From Verrucomicrobiaceae bacterium (GTDB lineage Bacteria; Verrucomicrobiota; Verrucomicrobiia; Verrucomicrobiales; Verrucomicrobiaceae), in NCBI GenBank assembly GCA_024232965.1, contig JACKQF010000002.1:372001-436000 (forward strand): a stretch of 64,000 nt of DNA, in the 5' to 3' direction. The translations under genes were made by a program, and so were the position numbers. Of the stretch, positions 63,144 through 64,000 are shown piece by piece (position 1 is the first letter of the stretch; every line of letters starts with the position of its first letter). The notes under the pieces are model-generated. The model was not told the DNA's origin. It was given only the letters and a program-made list of their open reading frames with translations, and did no database searches.

Positions 63144-64000
63144 ATGAGCACCGCTACCGCTACCGAACCAGCCTCTGATCCTGCCCAGGAGAAGCTGACC
63201 AAGAAAATCCTCACTGCTGACCACCCCACTTGGTGCCCCGGCTGCGGAGATTTCGCCGTTCTTGCCGCATTCTATAAGGTCCTGGAAAAACTCCAGTATC
63301 CGCACGAAAAGATCGTCTGCGTCGCAGGCATCGGTTGTTCATCGCGCTTCCCCTACTTCGTGAACAGCCACGGAATTCACTTCATCCACGGCCGCGCGCT
63401 TCCGCTGGCGACAGGTGTCTCCCTTAGCCGCCCAGACGTCCACGTGTTCGTCTTCGGTGGTGATGGCGACGGCTTCTCCATCGGTGGGAACCATCTGAAC
63501 CACGCCGCCCGTAAGAACATCCGTCTGACTTATGTCATCATGGACAACTACGTGTATGGTCTGACGAAAAAGCAAACCAGCCCGACCAGCCCCGAAGGCT
63601 TCAAGTCCAAGACCGATCCTACTGGCTCCATCGACCGTCCGATCAACCCGATGAAGCAACTCCTCGCCAGCGGCGCGACCTTCATCGCCCGCACGCACGC
63701 CGCCCAGGTGAAGCACATGATGGAAGTCTTTGAACGCGCCATCCTGCACGACGGCTTCAGCGTCGTGGAATGCCTCAGCGAGTGCGTGATGTTCTACAAC
63801 GGTTCCTTCGACGACAGCACCCCACGTAAAGGCGGTGTCTATGACATCATCGACGAAAGCCAGCACGACGTCGGCGACGACATCGCAGCCTTCAAACTGG
63901 CAGACGTCCCAACCCCAGGCAAATTTGGCGTGTTCTACGAAGTGGATCGCCCCAGCAAGAACGAGTTGGAGCAACGTTGGATCGACTCAACGCAGGCAAA
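63144..64000 (+). CDS. korB: 2-oxoacid:ferredoxin oxidoreductase, beta subunit (KorB type), 3' end missing
   Basis: 285 residues are visible before the window ends, with no stop. TWCPGCGDFAVLAAF (C31, C34) and IVCVAGIGCSSRFPYF bind the [4Fe-4S] cluster and substrate; GGDGDGFSIGGNHLNHAAR with the later DNYVYGLTKKQTSPTSP binds thiamine diphosphate and Mg. These are typical of KorB/OorB proteins, which usually run 330-350 residues. Part of the korAB operon. Confidence 0.93.
   Translation, partial: MSTATATEPASDPAQEKLTKKILTADHPTWCPGCGDFAVLAAFYKVLEKLQYPHEKIVCVAGIGCSSRFPYFVNSHGIHFIHGRALPLATGVSLSRPDVHVFVFGGDGDGFSIGGNHLNHAARKNIRLTYVIMDNYVYGLTKKQTSPTSPEGFKSKTDPTGSIDRPINPMKQLLASGATFIARTHAAQVKHMMEVFERAILHDGFSVVECLSECVMFYNGSFDDSTPRKGGVYDIIDESQHDVGDDIAAFKLADVPTPGKFGVFYEVDRPSKNELEQRWIDSTQA

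Noticed and set aside
1..64000. tRNA, rRNA, CRISPR, prophage or insertion sequence
   Set aside because: I found no cloverleaf-like sequence, no regularly spaced repeats, no integrase or transposase and no phage structural gene.

Overview
The window is GC-rich, densely coded bacterial chromosome. It most likely comes from the phylum Verrucomicrobiota, family Verrucomicrobiaceae or a close relative. The inference rests on the gene mix: a PEP-CTERM tail protein, a TIGR02597-like secreted protein, DUF1552, DUF1501 and DUF1592 secreted proteins, ThuA and DUF3500 proteins, a DUF6580 membrane protein and several secreted proteins that share a D-G-I-N-EYA / S-x-NL-x-W C-terminal tail. Few genes have a clear Shine-Dalgarno sequence. 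I see no rRNA, tRNA, CRISPR array, prophage or insertion sequence. The first gene (AGE-family epimerase) and the last (KorB) are cut by the window edges.

Layout. 1-5046 (minus): a tightly packed operon of secreted proteins (TIGR02597-like protein, two paralogous secreted proteins, a vanadium-haloperoxidase-type enzyme) ending in an AGE epimerase. 5306-8670: a Gfo/Idh/MocA oxidoreductase facing D-Ala-D-Ala ligase and a CreD-like membrane protein. 8941-14247: a large secreted metzincin with six Ig-like domains, and a lipoprotein amidase. 14509-20493: aconitase, a NamZ-like muramidase lipoprotein, RsfS and an MFS transporter. 20627-24338: an NlpC/P60-like secreted protein, RidA, an orphan H-protein with a radical SAM enzyme, and a short DUF6922-like gene. 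24436-26220: an ECF sigma / anti-sigma / secreted protein operon with overlapping genes. 26268-32769 (minus): PQQ-type propeller, DUF6580, ThuA, DUF3500 and CAP-domain proteins.

33213-37669 (plus) is a translationally coupled operon: a membrane-anchored pseudo-peptidase, acylphosphatase, an ABC-2 exporter and a membrane-anchored helical protein. 37680-47463 (minus) is a run of secreted enzymes (sialidase-like, SGNH, alpha/beta hydrolase) with the DUF1592/DUF1552 pair, which is split by a VapBC-type toxin-antitoxin module. 47705-54695 (plus) is a transglutaminase / circularly permuted ATP-grasp / alpha-E cluster. 55101-61170 holds a second RidA just before it, DUF1501, PBP1C, a small conserved-looking protein, a Tat-type propeller protein and a creatininase-family amidohydrolase. 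61312-64000 is korAB, a 2-oxoacid:ferredoxin oxidoreductase.

Several genes serve cell-wall metabolism (ddl, amidase, NamZ-like, PBP1C, NlpC-like) but they are scattered rather than in one operon. The best candidates for something undescribed are the pseudo-peptidase/ABC operon (33213-37669), the orphan H-protein plus radical SAM pair (22362-24096) and the haloperoxidase operon with swapped C-terminal tails (389-5046).
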